Positions 1-5,946 of a stretch of DNA of 9,387 nucleotides are shown in pieces (positions within the stretch are counted from its first letter, which is position 1; each line of letters starts with the position of its first letter). Source of the DNA: JASFUX01 sp050050115. GTDB taxonomy: Bacteria > Pseudomonadota > Alphaproteobacteria > Caulobacterales > Maricaulaceae. A program made the translations under genes and the position numbers. The notes beneath the pieces were generated by a model. It was not told where the DNA came from and searched no databases. It saw only the letters and a list, made by a program, of their open reading frames with translations. The stretch covers positions 1 to 9,387 of the forward strand of contig JASFUX010000137.1 in the NCBI GenBank assembly GCA_050050115.1, written 5' to 3'.

Positions 1-573
1 GAAGGCGAGCTTTTCGTCGACGGAGTGAACGTCAACGACAGGTCTGTCGACCCGGTTCAGCTGCGCTCCCGGGTGGGCATGGTCTTCCAGAAGCCCAACC
101 CGTTTCCCAAGTCGATCTATGACAACGTCGCCTACGGACCGCGGATCCACGGCATGGCGCGCTCGAAGGCCGATCTCGATGCGATCGTGCAACGCTCGCT
201 GACCCGCGCCGGGCTCTGGGAAGAGGTCAAGGACCGGCTCGATCAGCCCGGCACCGGCCTTTCTGGCGGCCAGCAGCAGCGGCTCGTCATCGCCCGGACG
301 ATCGCGATCGACCCGGAGATCATCCTGATGGACGAGCCGTGCTCGGCGCTCGACCCGATCGCGACGGCCAAGATCGAAGAGCTGATCGACGAGCTGCGGG
401 CGAACTTCTGCATCATCATCGTCACCCACTCGATGGCGCAGGCGGCCCGCGTGTCGCAGCGCACGGCGTTCTTTCACATGGGCCATCTCGTCGAGTTCGG
501 CGACACCGAGCAGGTGTTCACCAACCCCAAGGATGCGCGCACGCAGGACTACATCACGGGCCGCTTTGGCTAA
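1..573 (+). CDS. pstB: Phosphate ABC transporter ATP-binding protein PstB (5' end outside window)
   Basis: ATPase of the high-affinity phosphate importer PstSCAB; it powers phosphate uptake at the inner membrane and takes part in PhoR/PhoB signalling. The frame is open from the first base, so the gene begins upstream and Walker A is not visible; 190 residues can be read. In visible numbering the Q-loop lies in VGMVFQKPNPFPKSIYDNV (Q30), the ABC signature LSGGQQQRL at 87-95, Walker B IILMDEP at 107-113 followed by the D-loop SALD, and the switch His in IVTHSM at 143. The QKPNPFPKSIYDNVAYGPRIHG stretch is typical of PstB rather than of other ABC ATPases. The ending ITGRFG is the usual PstB C-terminus. 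phoU follows after 25 bases, so this is the 3' part of a pst-phoU-phoB operon. No Pho box can be seen because the operon promoter is outside the window. Confidence 0.97.
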   Translation, partial: EGELFVDGVNVNDRSVDPVQLRSRVGMVFQKPNPFPKSIYDNVAYGPRIHGMARSKADLDAIVQRSLTRAGLWEEVKDRLDQPGTGLSGGQQQRLVIARTIAIDPEIILMDEPCSALDPIATAKIEELIDELRANFCIIIVTHSMAQAARVSQRTAFFHMGHLVEFGDTEQVFTNPKDARTQDYITGRFG

Positions 574-586
574 TAGCGGCGTGCTT

Positions 587-590
587 AGGA
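587..590 (+). promoter_or_regulatory. Ribosome binding site fixing the phoU start
   Basis: AGGA ends eight bases before ATG 599. It overlaps another in-frame ATG at 590, which therefore has no usable ribosome binding site of its own. This supports 599 over both 590 and the ATG at 533 inside pstB. Confidence 0.6.
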
Positions 591-598
591 TGCGGAAC

Positions 599-1312
599 AT
601 GAGCGAACACACCGTACGCGCCTTCGGAGACGAGCTCGACGAGCTGTCCGAAGACATCGCGCGCATGGGGGGACTTGCCGAGTACATGGTCTCGGGCGCG
701 CTCGACGCGGTCGCCCATCGCGACGCGTCTCTTGCGCGCGAAGTGGTCGAGCGCGATCCCGAGCTCGACGAAATGCAGCGCGACATCGAACGCCAGGTGA
801 TCCGGCTTCTGGCGCTGCGCCAGCCGTTCGCCCAGGACCTGCGCGACACCATCGCGGCGCTGAAGATCTCCAGCAACCTCGAGCGGATCGGCGACCTCGC
901 CAAGAACATCGCCAAGCGCGCCGTCGAGCTGGTCGAGATCGAGCCGGTCGCCGCGTCCAAGAGCCTCGACCGCATGGGTCGGAACGTGACCGCGCTCTTG
1001 AAAGAGGTGCTCGATGCCTACGCCAGCGGCGACGCGGCCGCGGCCAAGCGCGTCTGGGTGCGCGATGAAGAGGTCGACGAGCGCTACAACGCGCTCCTGC
1101 GCGAGCTCCTGACCTACATGATGGAGGATCCGCGCAAGATCGGATCGGGCGCGAACCTTCTGTTCATGGCCAAGAACCTCGAACGCATCGGCGATCATGC
1201 AACCAATGTCGCCGAAGTCGTCCACTACCGCGTGACCGGCGAAGAGCTCCCCCACGATCGCCCGCGCGGCAAGAGCGCCATCCCCCCGGCTCATCCATCC
1301 GATAAGATCTAG
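599..1312 (+). CDS. phoU: Phosphate signalling complex protein PhoU
   Basis: Cytoplasmic negative regulator that connects the Pst transporter to the histidine kinase PhoR, holding the Pho regulon off when phosphate is plentiful. The product is 237 residues, normal for PhoU (about 230-240). It shows the two three-helix bundles of the family: each has the metal-binding helix motif LERIGD, at 94-99 and 194-199, exactly 100 residues apart, followed by AKNIAKR and ATNVAEV. The N-terminus MSEHTVRAFGDEL matches the common alphaproteobacterial start. A longer frame opens at 533 inside pstB, but those residues look like out-of-frame pstB translation. The C-terminal tail after residue 215 is polar and probably disordered. 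It lies 25 bases after pstB and 21 bases before phoB, so co-transcription is likely. Confidence 0.96.
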   Translation: MSEHTVRAFGDELDELSEDIARMGGLAEYMVSGALDAVAHRDASLAREVVERDPELDEMQRDIERQVIRLLALRQPFAQDLRDTIAALKISSNLERIGDLAKNIAKRAVELVEIEPVAASKSLDRMGRNVTALLKEVLDAYASGDAAAAKRVWVRDEEVDERYNALLRELLTYMMEDPRKIGSGANLLFMAKNLERIGDHATNVAEVVHYRVTGEELPHDRPRGKSAIPPAHPSDKI

Positions 1313-1333
1313 ACGTCAACGGAGCAGCTTGAG

Positions 1334-2068
1334 ATGACGACGCCATATGTCTTGATTGTCGAGGACGACGAAGCGCTCTGCACGCTGCTGTCGTACAATC
1401 TCGAAAAAGAAGGCTTTCGCGTGGGCTCGGCGCGCGACGGCGAGGAGGCGCTGATCCTCGCGGACGAAGAGGCGCCGGACCTTGTGTTGCTCGACTGGAT
1501 GCTGCCCCGGGTCTCGGGGCTCGAGGTGTGCCGCCGGCTGCGCCAGCGCCAGGACCTGCAGAACGTGCCGATCGTCATGCTGACGGCGCGGGGCGAGGAG
1601 AGCGAGCGCGTGCGCGGCCTCGACATGGGCGCGGACGACTACGTCACCAAGCCCTTCTCGATGAGCGAGCTGTTCGCCCGCATCCGGGCGGTCCTCCGCC
1701 GCATCCGTCCCGGCCTCGCCGAGGACCAGATCCAGGTCGGCGACGTGACGCTCGATCGTGTCGCCCACCGGGTTCGCCGCGCAGATCGCGACGTGCGGCT
1801 CGGCCCGACCGAGTTCCGTCTGCTCGAGCATCTGATGCAGCACCCTGGCCGGGTGTTCTCGCGCGAGCAGCTTTTGGACGCGGTCTGGGGCTCGCAGGTC
1901 TACGTCGAGGCGCGAACGGTCGACGTGCACGTCGGGCGGCTCCGCAAGGCGCTCAACCAGACCGGCGAGACCGACCTCATCCGCACTGTGCGCTCGGCGG
2001 GCTACGCCTTCGACCCTGACGAGCCGGCCGTCGCCGGCCGGCCCCAGGATCTGATGGCGGCGAGCTAG
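1334..2068 (+). CDS. phoB: Phosphate regulon response regulator PhoB (OmpR/PhoB family)
   Basis: Response regulator that, when phosphorylated by PhoR under phosphate limitation, binds Pho boxes and activates phosphate-scavenging genes. The 244-residue product has an N-terminal receiver domain (about 4-120) with acidic pocket E10-D11-D12, phospho-acceptor D54 in LLDWMLP, switch Thr84 and conserved K106 in VTKPF. A winged-helix domain follows (about 135-230), including LGPTEFRLLEHLMQHPGRVF and the recognition-helix region RTVDVHVGRLRKAL, ending RTVRSAGYAF. E. coli PhoB is 229 residues; the extra length here is mostly a C-terminal tail after the winged helix, DPDEPAVAGRPQDLMAAS. GGAG at 1321-1324 is nine bases before the ATG. 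Position after phoU supports PhoB over other OmpR-family regulators. It is tail to tail with gcrA, 28 bases apart. No phoR is visible; it is often upstream of the pst genes. Confidence 0.95.
   Translation: MTTPYVLIVEDDEALCTLLSYNLEKEGFRVGSARDGEEALILADEEAPDLVLLDWMLPRVSGLEVCRRLRQRQDLQNVPIVMLTARGEESERVRGLDMGADDYVTKPFSMSELFARIRAVLRRIRPGLAEDQIQVGDVTLDRVAHRVRRADRDVRLGPTEFRLLEHLMQHPGRVFSREQLLDAVWGSQVYVEARTVDVHVGRLRKALNQTGETDLIRTVRSAGYAFDPDEPAVAGRPQDLMAAS
2024..2041 (+). other. GC-rich hairpin in the last codons of phoB
   Basis: CCGGCCG (2024-2030) and CGGCCGG (2035-2041) pair perfectly around a 4-base loop. It lies in the tail codons beyond the conserved PhoB fold, about 27 bases before the stop. 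No T-run follows, so it is not a classical intrinsic terminator. It could slow 3' exonuclease decay or help end transcription toward gcrA, or may simply reflect GC richness. Confidence 0.3.
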
Positions 2069-2096
2069 CTCGCTCTCTTGAAGGCAGGATGATCGG

Positions 2097-2615
2097 CTAC
2101 CAGCTCGCGCGGCGCTGTGCGGCGATCGCGTCGAGCGCGGCCTCGGCGTTCTCCGCCGTCTTGCGCCGTTTCTTCGGCGGCTGGAACGCCATCTGAGAGT
2201 GCGCCTCGCAATAGGGCGCGCCGACCTTGGTCTTGCGGCCGCAGAACTGGAAGTTCGGATCGGACGGATCGCCCACGGGCCACTTGCAGATGTGCTCGGA
2301 GAGATCGAGCACCGTGGCGAACTCGCCGTTGGGCAGCGGCGCGGGATCGACCGGGATCGAAGGCGCGGCGGCGGGGGCCGACGTGCCGCCGGCGAGGCGC
2401 AAGGCGGGCCTGAGCGCCGCGCGGGGCCGATGCGGACTGGTCAGGCGGCTCGGCGGACGCGAGGGCGTCGCGCGGCCCGAGAGCCCGAGCCGATGGACCT
2501 TGCCGATGACGGCGTTGCGGGTGACCCCGCCAAGCTCCTTGGCGATCTGACTGGCCGACAGGCCCTCGGCCCACAGCTTCTTCAACACCTCGACGCGCTC
2601 ATCGGTCCAAGACAT
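2097..2615 (-). CDS. gcrA: Cell-cycle regulator GcrA
   Basis: Alphaproteobacterial transcription factor that binds sigma70 RNA polymerase and methylated GANTC sites, activating cell-cycle genes according to the CcrM methylation state of their promoters. The 172-residue product is close to the roughly 173 residues of Caulobacter GcrA as I recall it. The N-terminal DNA-binding helix-turn-helix domain (1-48) has the family signature MSWTDERVEVLKKLW, ASQIAKELGGVTRNAVIGKVHRLGLSGR. A Pro/Ala/Arg-rich linker follows (about 49-100), then the conserved C-terminal sigma-interacting segment with CKWPVGDP (110-117), FQFCGRKTK (122-130) and PYCEAH (134-139). The tail KKRRKTAENAEAALDAIAAQRRASW is basic then helical. 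A GGAGA ribosome binding site precedes the ATG. It is divergent from the ABC permease across a 343-base regulatory region. The C110, C125, C136 and H139 pattern could bind a metal, though I know of no proof. Confidence 0.95.
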   Translation of the reverse strand: MSWTDERVEVLKKLWAEGLSASQIAKELGGVTRNAVIGKVHRLGLSGRATPSRPPSRLTSPHRPRAALRPALRLAGGTSAPAAAPSIPVDPAPLPNGEFATVLDLSEHICKWPVGDPSDPNFQFCGRKTKVGAPYCEAHSQMAFQPPKKRRKTAENAEAALDAIAAQRRASW

Positions 2616-2639
2616 CGCATTCTCCTCGGTCAGAGCGGC

Positions 2640-2644
2640 GAATC
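2640..2644. promoter_or_regulatory. GANTC (CcrM) site, gcrA-proximal
   Basis: GAATC, a palindromic CcrM methylation target, sits 24 bases upstream of the gcrA start codon and 7 bases from the proximal copy of the direct repeat. GcrA responds to methylation at such sites, so this could allow autoregulation. The motif is seen directly; the function is inferred. Confidence 0.5.
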
Positions 2645-2651
2645 GAGCGCT

Positions 2652-2666
2652 GAACTACATCTTGTG
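2652..2666 (+). repeat. Direct repeat copy 1, GAAC-N-ACATCTTGTG
   Basis: This 15-base unit recurs at 2757-2771 with 14 identical positions and the same orientation; start-to-start spacing is exactly 105 bp (about ten helical turns). This copy is the one nearest gcrA, beginning 36 bases upstream of its ATG. The unit is not a family of binding sites I can name. Confidence 0.6.
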
Positions 2667-2702
2667 TCGCCAGCGCCGCCGCTCTGTTCGGCTCCTCTAG
2701 AT

Positions 2703-2730
2703 ATCGTACTAAAGGTAACCAAAACCACAA
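2703..2730 (-). promoter_or_regulatory. Possible sigma70-type promoter for gcrA
   Basis: Read on the minus strand, TTGTGG (2730-2725) and TACGAT (2708-2703) are separated by 16 bases. Each matches the sigma70 consensus at about four of six positions. Transcription would start near 2696, giving a leader of about 80 bases. The assignment rests only on weak hexamers in an AT-rich patch. Confidence 0.3.
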
Positions 2731-2745
2731 CATACGGGGCGCCTC

Positions 2746-2754
2746 TTATCCCCA
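2746..2754 (+). promoter_or_regulatory. DnaA-box-like 9-mer upstream of gcrA
   Basis: TTATCCCCA differs at one position from the TTATNCACA DnaA box. It lies 131 bases upstream of the gcrA ATG and two bases from the distal direct repeat. In Caulobacter DnaA activates gcrA transcription, which makes a site here plausible. A single near-match 9-mer is weak evidence alone. Confidence 0.4.
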
Positions 2755-2756
2755 GA

Positions 2757-2771
2757 GAACGACATCTTGTG
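2757..2771 (+). repeat. Direct repeat copy 2, GAAC-N-ACATCTTGTG
   Basis: Second copy of the unit at 2652-2666. The only differing position is the fifth base (T in copy 1, G here). It sits between the DnaA-box-like 9-mer (2746-2754) and a GANTC site (2778-2782). Confidence 0.6.
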
Positions 2772-2777
2772 GCCCCA

Positions 2778-2782
2778 GAATC
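2778..2782. promoter_or_regulatory. GANTC (CcrM) site, distal to gcrA
   Basis: GAATC lies 6 bases beyond direct repeat copy 2, mirroring the GAATC 7 bases outside copy 1. It is about 176 bases before the permease start and could serve either divergent gene. The motif is seen; the role is inferred. Confidence 0.45.
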
Positions 2783-2958
2783 ACAGAACTGCCCACAGTC
2801 GGACGCGCCGCGCGCTTTGTGACGCCCGCCGGACCCAGCACCAGCGCTGCACATCCGCCCCAAAGTCGAGATCGATCGAGGCTTGGAAAGCGCGTAAGAG
2901 CGCCGACTTAAGGGAGCGCGGGCCGGACGGGCCCGACTTGAACGAGAGAGTGAACCCC

Positions 2959-3765
2959 ATGCAGCAGGATCTGCAGCGCCCGAGCATCCGCGCAATCGGC
3001 GCGGTCAACTGGATCGGGCTCGCCACCCTCTATTCCAAGGAGGTCCAGCGGTTCCTGCGGGTCTTCATCCAGACGGTGCTGGCGCCGGTGGTCCAGACGC
3101 TGTTGTTCATGGCCGTGCTGGCGCTCGCCTGGGGGCAGGCGCGCGGCGAGGTCCTCGGCGTCCCGTTCACCCAGTTCCTGGGCCCGGGCCTGGTGATGAT
3201 GGCGATCCTCGGCAACGCCTTTCAGAACTCCTCGTCCTCGCTGATGGTCGCCAAGATGCAGGGCATCTCGGTCGACTTCATGATGCCGCCGCTCTCGGCC
3301 GCCGAACTGACGGCGGCCTTTGTCGGCGGCGCGGCGACGCGCGGGCTGCTGGTCGGCGCGGCGAGCTTCGTTGCGATCCTGCCGTTCACGCCGGTCGCGC
3401 TTCATCATCCCCTGGCGATCGTCTACTTCGCCGTGTCGGCCTCGGTGATGATGGGGGCGGCGGGCATGCTCGCGGGCGTCTGGGCGCAGAAGTTCGACCA
3501 CATCGCCGCAGTCGGCAACTTCGTGATCACGCCGCTGACCTTCCTGTCGGGCACCTTCTACTCCGTCGCCGTCTTGCCCGACACGCTTGAGATGGTGACG
3601 CGGTGGAATCCGTTCTTCCATCTCATCGACGGTTTTCGTTACGGCTTCATAGGGCAGGCCGACGGCGGCGTGCTCGCCGGCGCGATCTACGTCGGCGTTG
3701 TCGACATCGCCGTCGTCGCTGTGGTCTACCTAGTGATGAAGTCCGGCTGGCGGATGAAGTCGTAG
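2959..3765 (+). CDS. ABC-2 type transporter permease
   Basis: Inner-membrane permease of an ABC-2 exporter; the substrate cannot be told from sequence. The 268-residue product has the normal fold: a short cytoplasmic N-terminus with an amphipathic start (LYSKEVQRFLRVFIQT), then about six hydrophobic segments near 36-58, 72-90, 112-142, 152-175, 183-205 and 240-262. Family motifs are QFLGPGLVMMAILGNAF (72-88), PLTFLSGTFYSVAVLP (192-207) and WNPFFHLIDGFRYGF (216-230), as in the YadH/NodJ-like branch. ATG 2959 is chosen because it begins the conserved region; in-frame GTG 2950 and TTG 2938 are alternatives, and a GAGAGAG stretch lies just upstream. No partner ATPase is in the window, so it must be encoded elsewhere or the protein pairs with a shared ATPase. 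argD follows after 49 bases on the same strand. Confidence 0.88.
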   Translation: MQQDLQRPSIRAIGAVNWIGLATLYSKEVQRFLRVFIQTVLAPVVQTLLFMAVLALAWGQARGEVLGVPFTQFLGPGLVMMAILGNAFQNSSSSLMVAKMQGISVDFMMPPLSAAELTAAFVGGAATRGLLVGAASFVAILPFTPVALHHPLAIVYFAVSASVMMGAAGMLAGVWAQKFDHIAAVGNFVITPLTFLSGTFYSVAVLPDTLEMVTRWNPFFHLIDGFRYGFIGQADGGVLAGAIYVGVVDIAVVAVVYLVMKSGWRMKS

Positions 3766-3785
3766 CGCGCCTCGCCCGGGCGCGC
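3765..3785 (+). other. GC hairpin just after the permease stop codon
   Basis: GCGCGCC (3765-3771) and GGCGCGC (3779-3785) pair perfectly with a 7-base loop, starting on the last base of the stop codon. No T-run follows. It could partly end transcription or stabilise the upstream message ahead of argD, but seven-base GC stems are common by chance in DNA this rich in GC. Confidence 0.3.
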
Positions 3786-3814
3786 CGACGAGGGCTCTGG
3801 AGAAAAGCACGGTC

Positions 3815-5014
3815 ATGCTCGAGCATCAGTACAGCGTCTACGCCCCGCCGCCCGAGGTGTTCGAGCGGGGCGAGGGCGCGCGGCTCTTCGACGCCAAGGG
3901 CGACGCGTATCTCGACTTCATCGCCGGCATCGCGGTCAACGCGCTCGGCTACAGTCACCCCAAGCTGGTCGCGGCGCTCAAGGACCAGGCGGACAAGGTC
4001 TGGCACCTGTCCAACATGTTCGCCGTGCCCGCGCGCGACGAGCTGGCCGCGGCCTATTGCGATGCGACCTTCGCCGAGAAGGTGTTCTTCACCAACTCGG
4101 GCACCGAAGCGATCGAGTGCGCCTTGAAGACCGCGCGCAAGCATCACTTCGTGAACGGACGGCCCGAGCGGATCAAAGTCGTCACCATGACCGGCGCCTT
4201 TCACGGCCGGTCCTATGCGGCGATCAACGCCGGCGGCAATCCGTCTTACCTTGAAGGTTTCGGTCCGGCGATGCCGGGGTTCGAGCAGATCCCTTTCGGC
4301 GACTTCGACGCCTTGAAGGCCGCCGTCGACGAGACCACTGCGGCGGTGCTCTTCGAGCCGGTGCAGGGCGAGGGCGGAGTGCGCGCGCTTGACGAGGCCA
4401 TGCTGCGCGACATCCGCGCGCTCTGCGACGAGCGCGGCGCGCTTGTCATCTACGACGAAGTCCAGTGCGGCGCGGGCCGGACCGGCAAGCTGTTCGCCTA
4501 TCAATGGGCCGACGGCGCCGAGCCCGACATCATGGCTGTCGCCAAGGGCGTCGGCGGGGGCTTCCCCTTGGGGGCCTGCCTGGCGACCGAAGCGGCCTCG
4601 GACGGCATGCGGGTCGGCAGCCACGGCTCGACCTACGGCGGCAATCCGCTGGCCATGGCGGTCGGCCTGGCCGTGTGGAAGGAGCTGACCGCGCCGGGCT
4701 TCCTCGATCGCGTCAACGACGTCGCCAACCATCTGCGCCAGGGTCTGCACGGTCTCGCCGACGCGCACGCCGACATCGTCGAGGAGGTGCGCGGCAAGGG
4801 CTTGCTGCTCGGGCTCAAGCTCAAGACCGGAGCCGACAACAAGGCGGTGCGCGACGCCGCGCGGGCCAAGCGGCTGCTGATCGGCGTCGCTGGCGACAAC
4901 GTCGTGCGCTTCGCCCCGCCGTTGATCATCACGTCTGAGGACGCTTCGGAGGCGCTGTCGGTCGTCGACGCGGCGTTGGCCGAGGTCAAGTCGAAGACGG
5001 GGGCGCCCGCGTGA
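3815..5014 (+). CDS. argD: Acetylornithine / succinyldiaminopimelate aminotransferase ArgD
   Basis: PLP-dependent class III aminotransferase of arginine synthesis (N-acetylglutamate semialdehyde to N-acetylornithine with glutamate as donor). Many ArgD enzymes also serve as the DapC step of lysine synthesis. The 399-residue product is of normal length. Visible landmarks are NSGTEAIECALKTARK (94-109, phosphate-binding loop), FHGRSYAA (129-136), EPVQGEGG (181-188), IYDEVQCGAGRTG (212-224; D214 expected to contact the pyridine nitrogen), PLP lysine K244 in AVAKGVGGGFPLGA, and HGSTYGGNPLA. The family name rests on overall pattern; other ornithine-type aminotransferases share many of these motifs, but neighbours favour ArgD. 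GGAGAAA at 3799-3805 precedes the ATG. The stop codon overlaps the GTG of hslO by four bases. In many alphaproteobacteria argF follows argD, but here it does not. Confidence 0.93.
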   Translation: MLEHQYSVYAPPPEVFERGEGARLFDAKGDAYLDFIAGIAVNALGYSHPKLVAALKDQADKVWHLSNMFAVPARDELAAAYCDATFAEKVFFTNSGTEAIECALKTARKHHFVNGRPERIKVVTMTGAFHGRSYAAINAGGNPSYLEGFGPAMPGFEQIPFGDFDALKAAVDETTAAVLFEPVQGEGGVRALDEAMLRDIRALCDERGALVIYDEVQCGAGRTGKLFAYQWADGAEPDIMAVAKGVGGGFPLGACLATEAASDGMRVGSHGSTYGGNPLAMAVGLAVWKELTAPGFLDRVNDVANHLRQGLHGLADAHADIVEEVRGKGLLLGLKLKTGADNKAVRDAARAKRLLIGVAGDNVVRFAPPLIITSEDASEALSVVDAALAEVKSKTGAPA

Positions 5015-5940
5015 GCGAACCGCCGCTGGATCCGCTGACCGAGCGCGACGACATCGTCGCCGGCTATCAGATCGAGAATGCGCCGGTGCGCGGCCAGATC
5101 GTCCGTCTCGGTCCGGCGATCGACGAGATCCTGTCGGCGCACGCCTATCCCGACGCCGTCGCCGCGCTCTTGGGCGAAGCGGTGCTGATCGCGGCGCTGG
5201 TCGGCCATTCGCTCAAGTTCGACGGCAAGCTGATCGTGCAAGCCAGCGGATCAGGCCCGGTGCGCATGCTCGCTGCGGATTTCCAGACCGGCGGGGGCTT
5301 GCGCGGCCTTGCGCAGTTCGACGCCGACGCGGTGCGCGAGCTCGAACTCGACGTCCGCCGCGCCGGCGCGGTGCATCTTTTGGGCGACGCGCCGCTGGTG
5401 ATGACCATCGACCAGGGCCCGGACTTCGATCGCTACCAGTCGATCGCGCCGATCGAAGGCCCGACGCTGGCGCGCGCCGCGGAAGCCTACTTCGAGCGCT
5501 CCGAACAGGTGCCGACGCGGCTGTCGCTCGCCGTGGCGCGGGCAGGGGCCACGGACGACGGCTCGCAGTGGCGCGCGGGCGGCGCGCTTCTCCAGCGCAT
5601 CGCCGCCGACGAGACCCGCGGAGAGACCGACGAGCCTTGGGAGCGCGCGGCGATCCTGTTCGACACGCTCAATCCGATGGAGCTGGTCGATCCGGAGCTG
5701 TCCTCGGCGCGATTGCTCTATCGTTTGTTTCACGAGGACGGCGTGCGGATGTCTCCGCCAACGCCGCTCGAATGCCGCTGCGGCTGCTCGCACGCGCGCA
5801 TCGCCATGGTGCTGGCGAGCTTCCCCAAGGACGAGGTGTTCGCCATGGGCGATCATGGCGGCGCGATCCGCGTGACCTGCGAATACTGCAACACCGACTA
5901 CGTCTTCCAGACGAGCGAGATCGTCACGCTCGACGCGTAA
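5011..5940 (+). CDS. hslO: Redox-regulated chaperone Hsp33 (HslO)
   Basis: Cytosolic holdase that is inactive when reduced and zinc-bound, and is switched on by oxidative unfolding. The 309-residue product has the N-terminal substrate-binding domain (for example QASGSGPVRMLAADFQTGGGLRGLAQF and ARAAEAYFERSEQVPTRLSLAV) and the C-terminal redox switch. The zinc ligands are most likely C257, C259, C290 and C293: the gaps of 33 and 31 residues match C232, C234, C265 and C268 of E. coli Hsp33. C255 is an extra cysteine beside the first pair. The start is GTG within the GTGA overlap with argD, indicating translational coupling; no other in-frame start is better placed. It converges on trkH with a six-base gap. 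It is longer than E. coli Hsp33 (292 residues), partly through an N-terminal stretch of about 20 residues. Confidence 0.95.
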   Translation: MSEPPLDPLTERDDIVAGYQIENAPVRGQIVRLGPAIDEILSAHAYPDAVAALLGEAVLIAALVGHSLKFDGKLIVQASGSGPVRMLAADFQTGGGLRGLAQFDADAVRELELDVRRAGAVHLLGDAPLVMTIDQGPDFDRYQSIAPIEGPTLARAAEAYFERSEQVPTRLSLAVARAGATDDGSQWRAGGALLQRIAADETRGETDEPWERAAILFDTLNPMELVDPELSSARLLYRLFHEDGVRMSPPTPLECRCGCSHARIAMVLASFPKDEVFAMGDHGGAIRVTCEYCNTDYVFQTSEIVTLDA

Positions 5941-5946
5941 GCCGCT

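Larger units (their letters stand above)
2616..2958. other. Divergent intergenic region gcrA / ABC permease
   Basis: This is the longest gene-free stretch in the window. Bases from about 2640 to 2790 are visibly richer in A+T than the flanking genes. It contains two GANTC sites, two copies of a 15-base direct repeat, a DnaA-box-like 9-mer and a weak sigma70-like promoter facing gcrA, each listed separately. Open frames crossing it (for example an upstream extension of the permease from 2767) give Arg/Ser/Cys-rich sequence with no family resemblance and are not believed. Bases 2800-2958 show nothing recognisable beyond the permease start region. Confidence 0.75.

Noticed and set aside
554..1294. 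Minus-strand open frame of 246 residues opposite phoU
   Set aside because: Antisense shadow with His/Asp/Arg bias; PhoU is unambiguous on the plus strand.
2069..2096. Intrinsic terminator between phoB and gcrA
   Set aside because: The 28-base gap has no stem followed by a T-run on either strand; only a hairpin inside the phoB tail is visible.
1..2640. Pho box for autoregulation of phoB
   Set aside because: No tandem CTGTCAT-like 11-mers were seen; the operon promoter probably lies upstream of the window.
2767..2958. N-terminal extension of the ABC permease from 2767
   Set aside because: The 64 extra residues are Arg/Ser/Cys-rich and unlike any ABC-2 permease N-terminus; they run through the gcrA control elements.
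2616..2958. CtrA site (TTAA-N7-TTAA) upstream of gcrA
   Set aside because: Only a partial TAACC-like half site is present near 2716; no properly spaced pair was found.
3647..4768. Minus-strand open frame of 373 residues opposite argD
   Set aside because: It ends in a run of Arg-rich low-complexity sequence and has no recognisable domain; it is the antisense shadow of ArgD codons.
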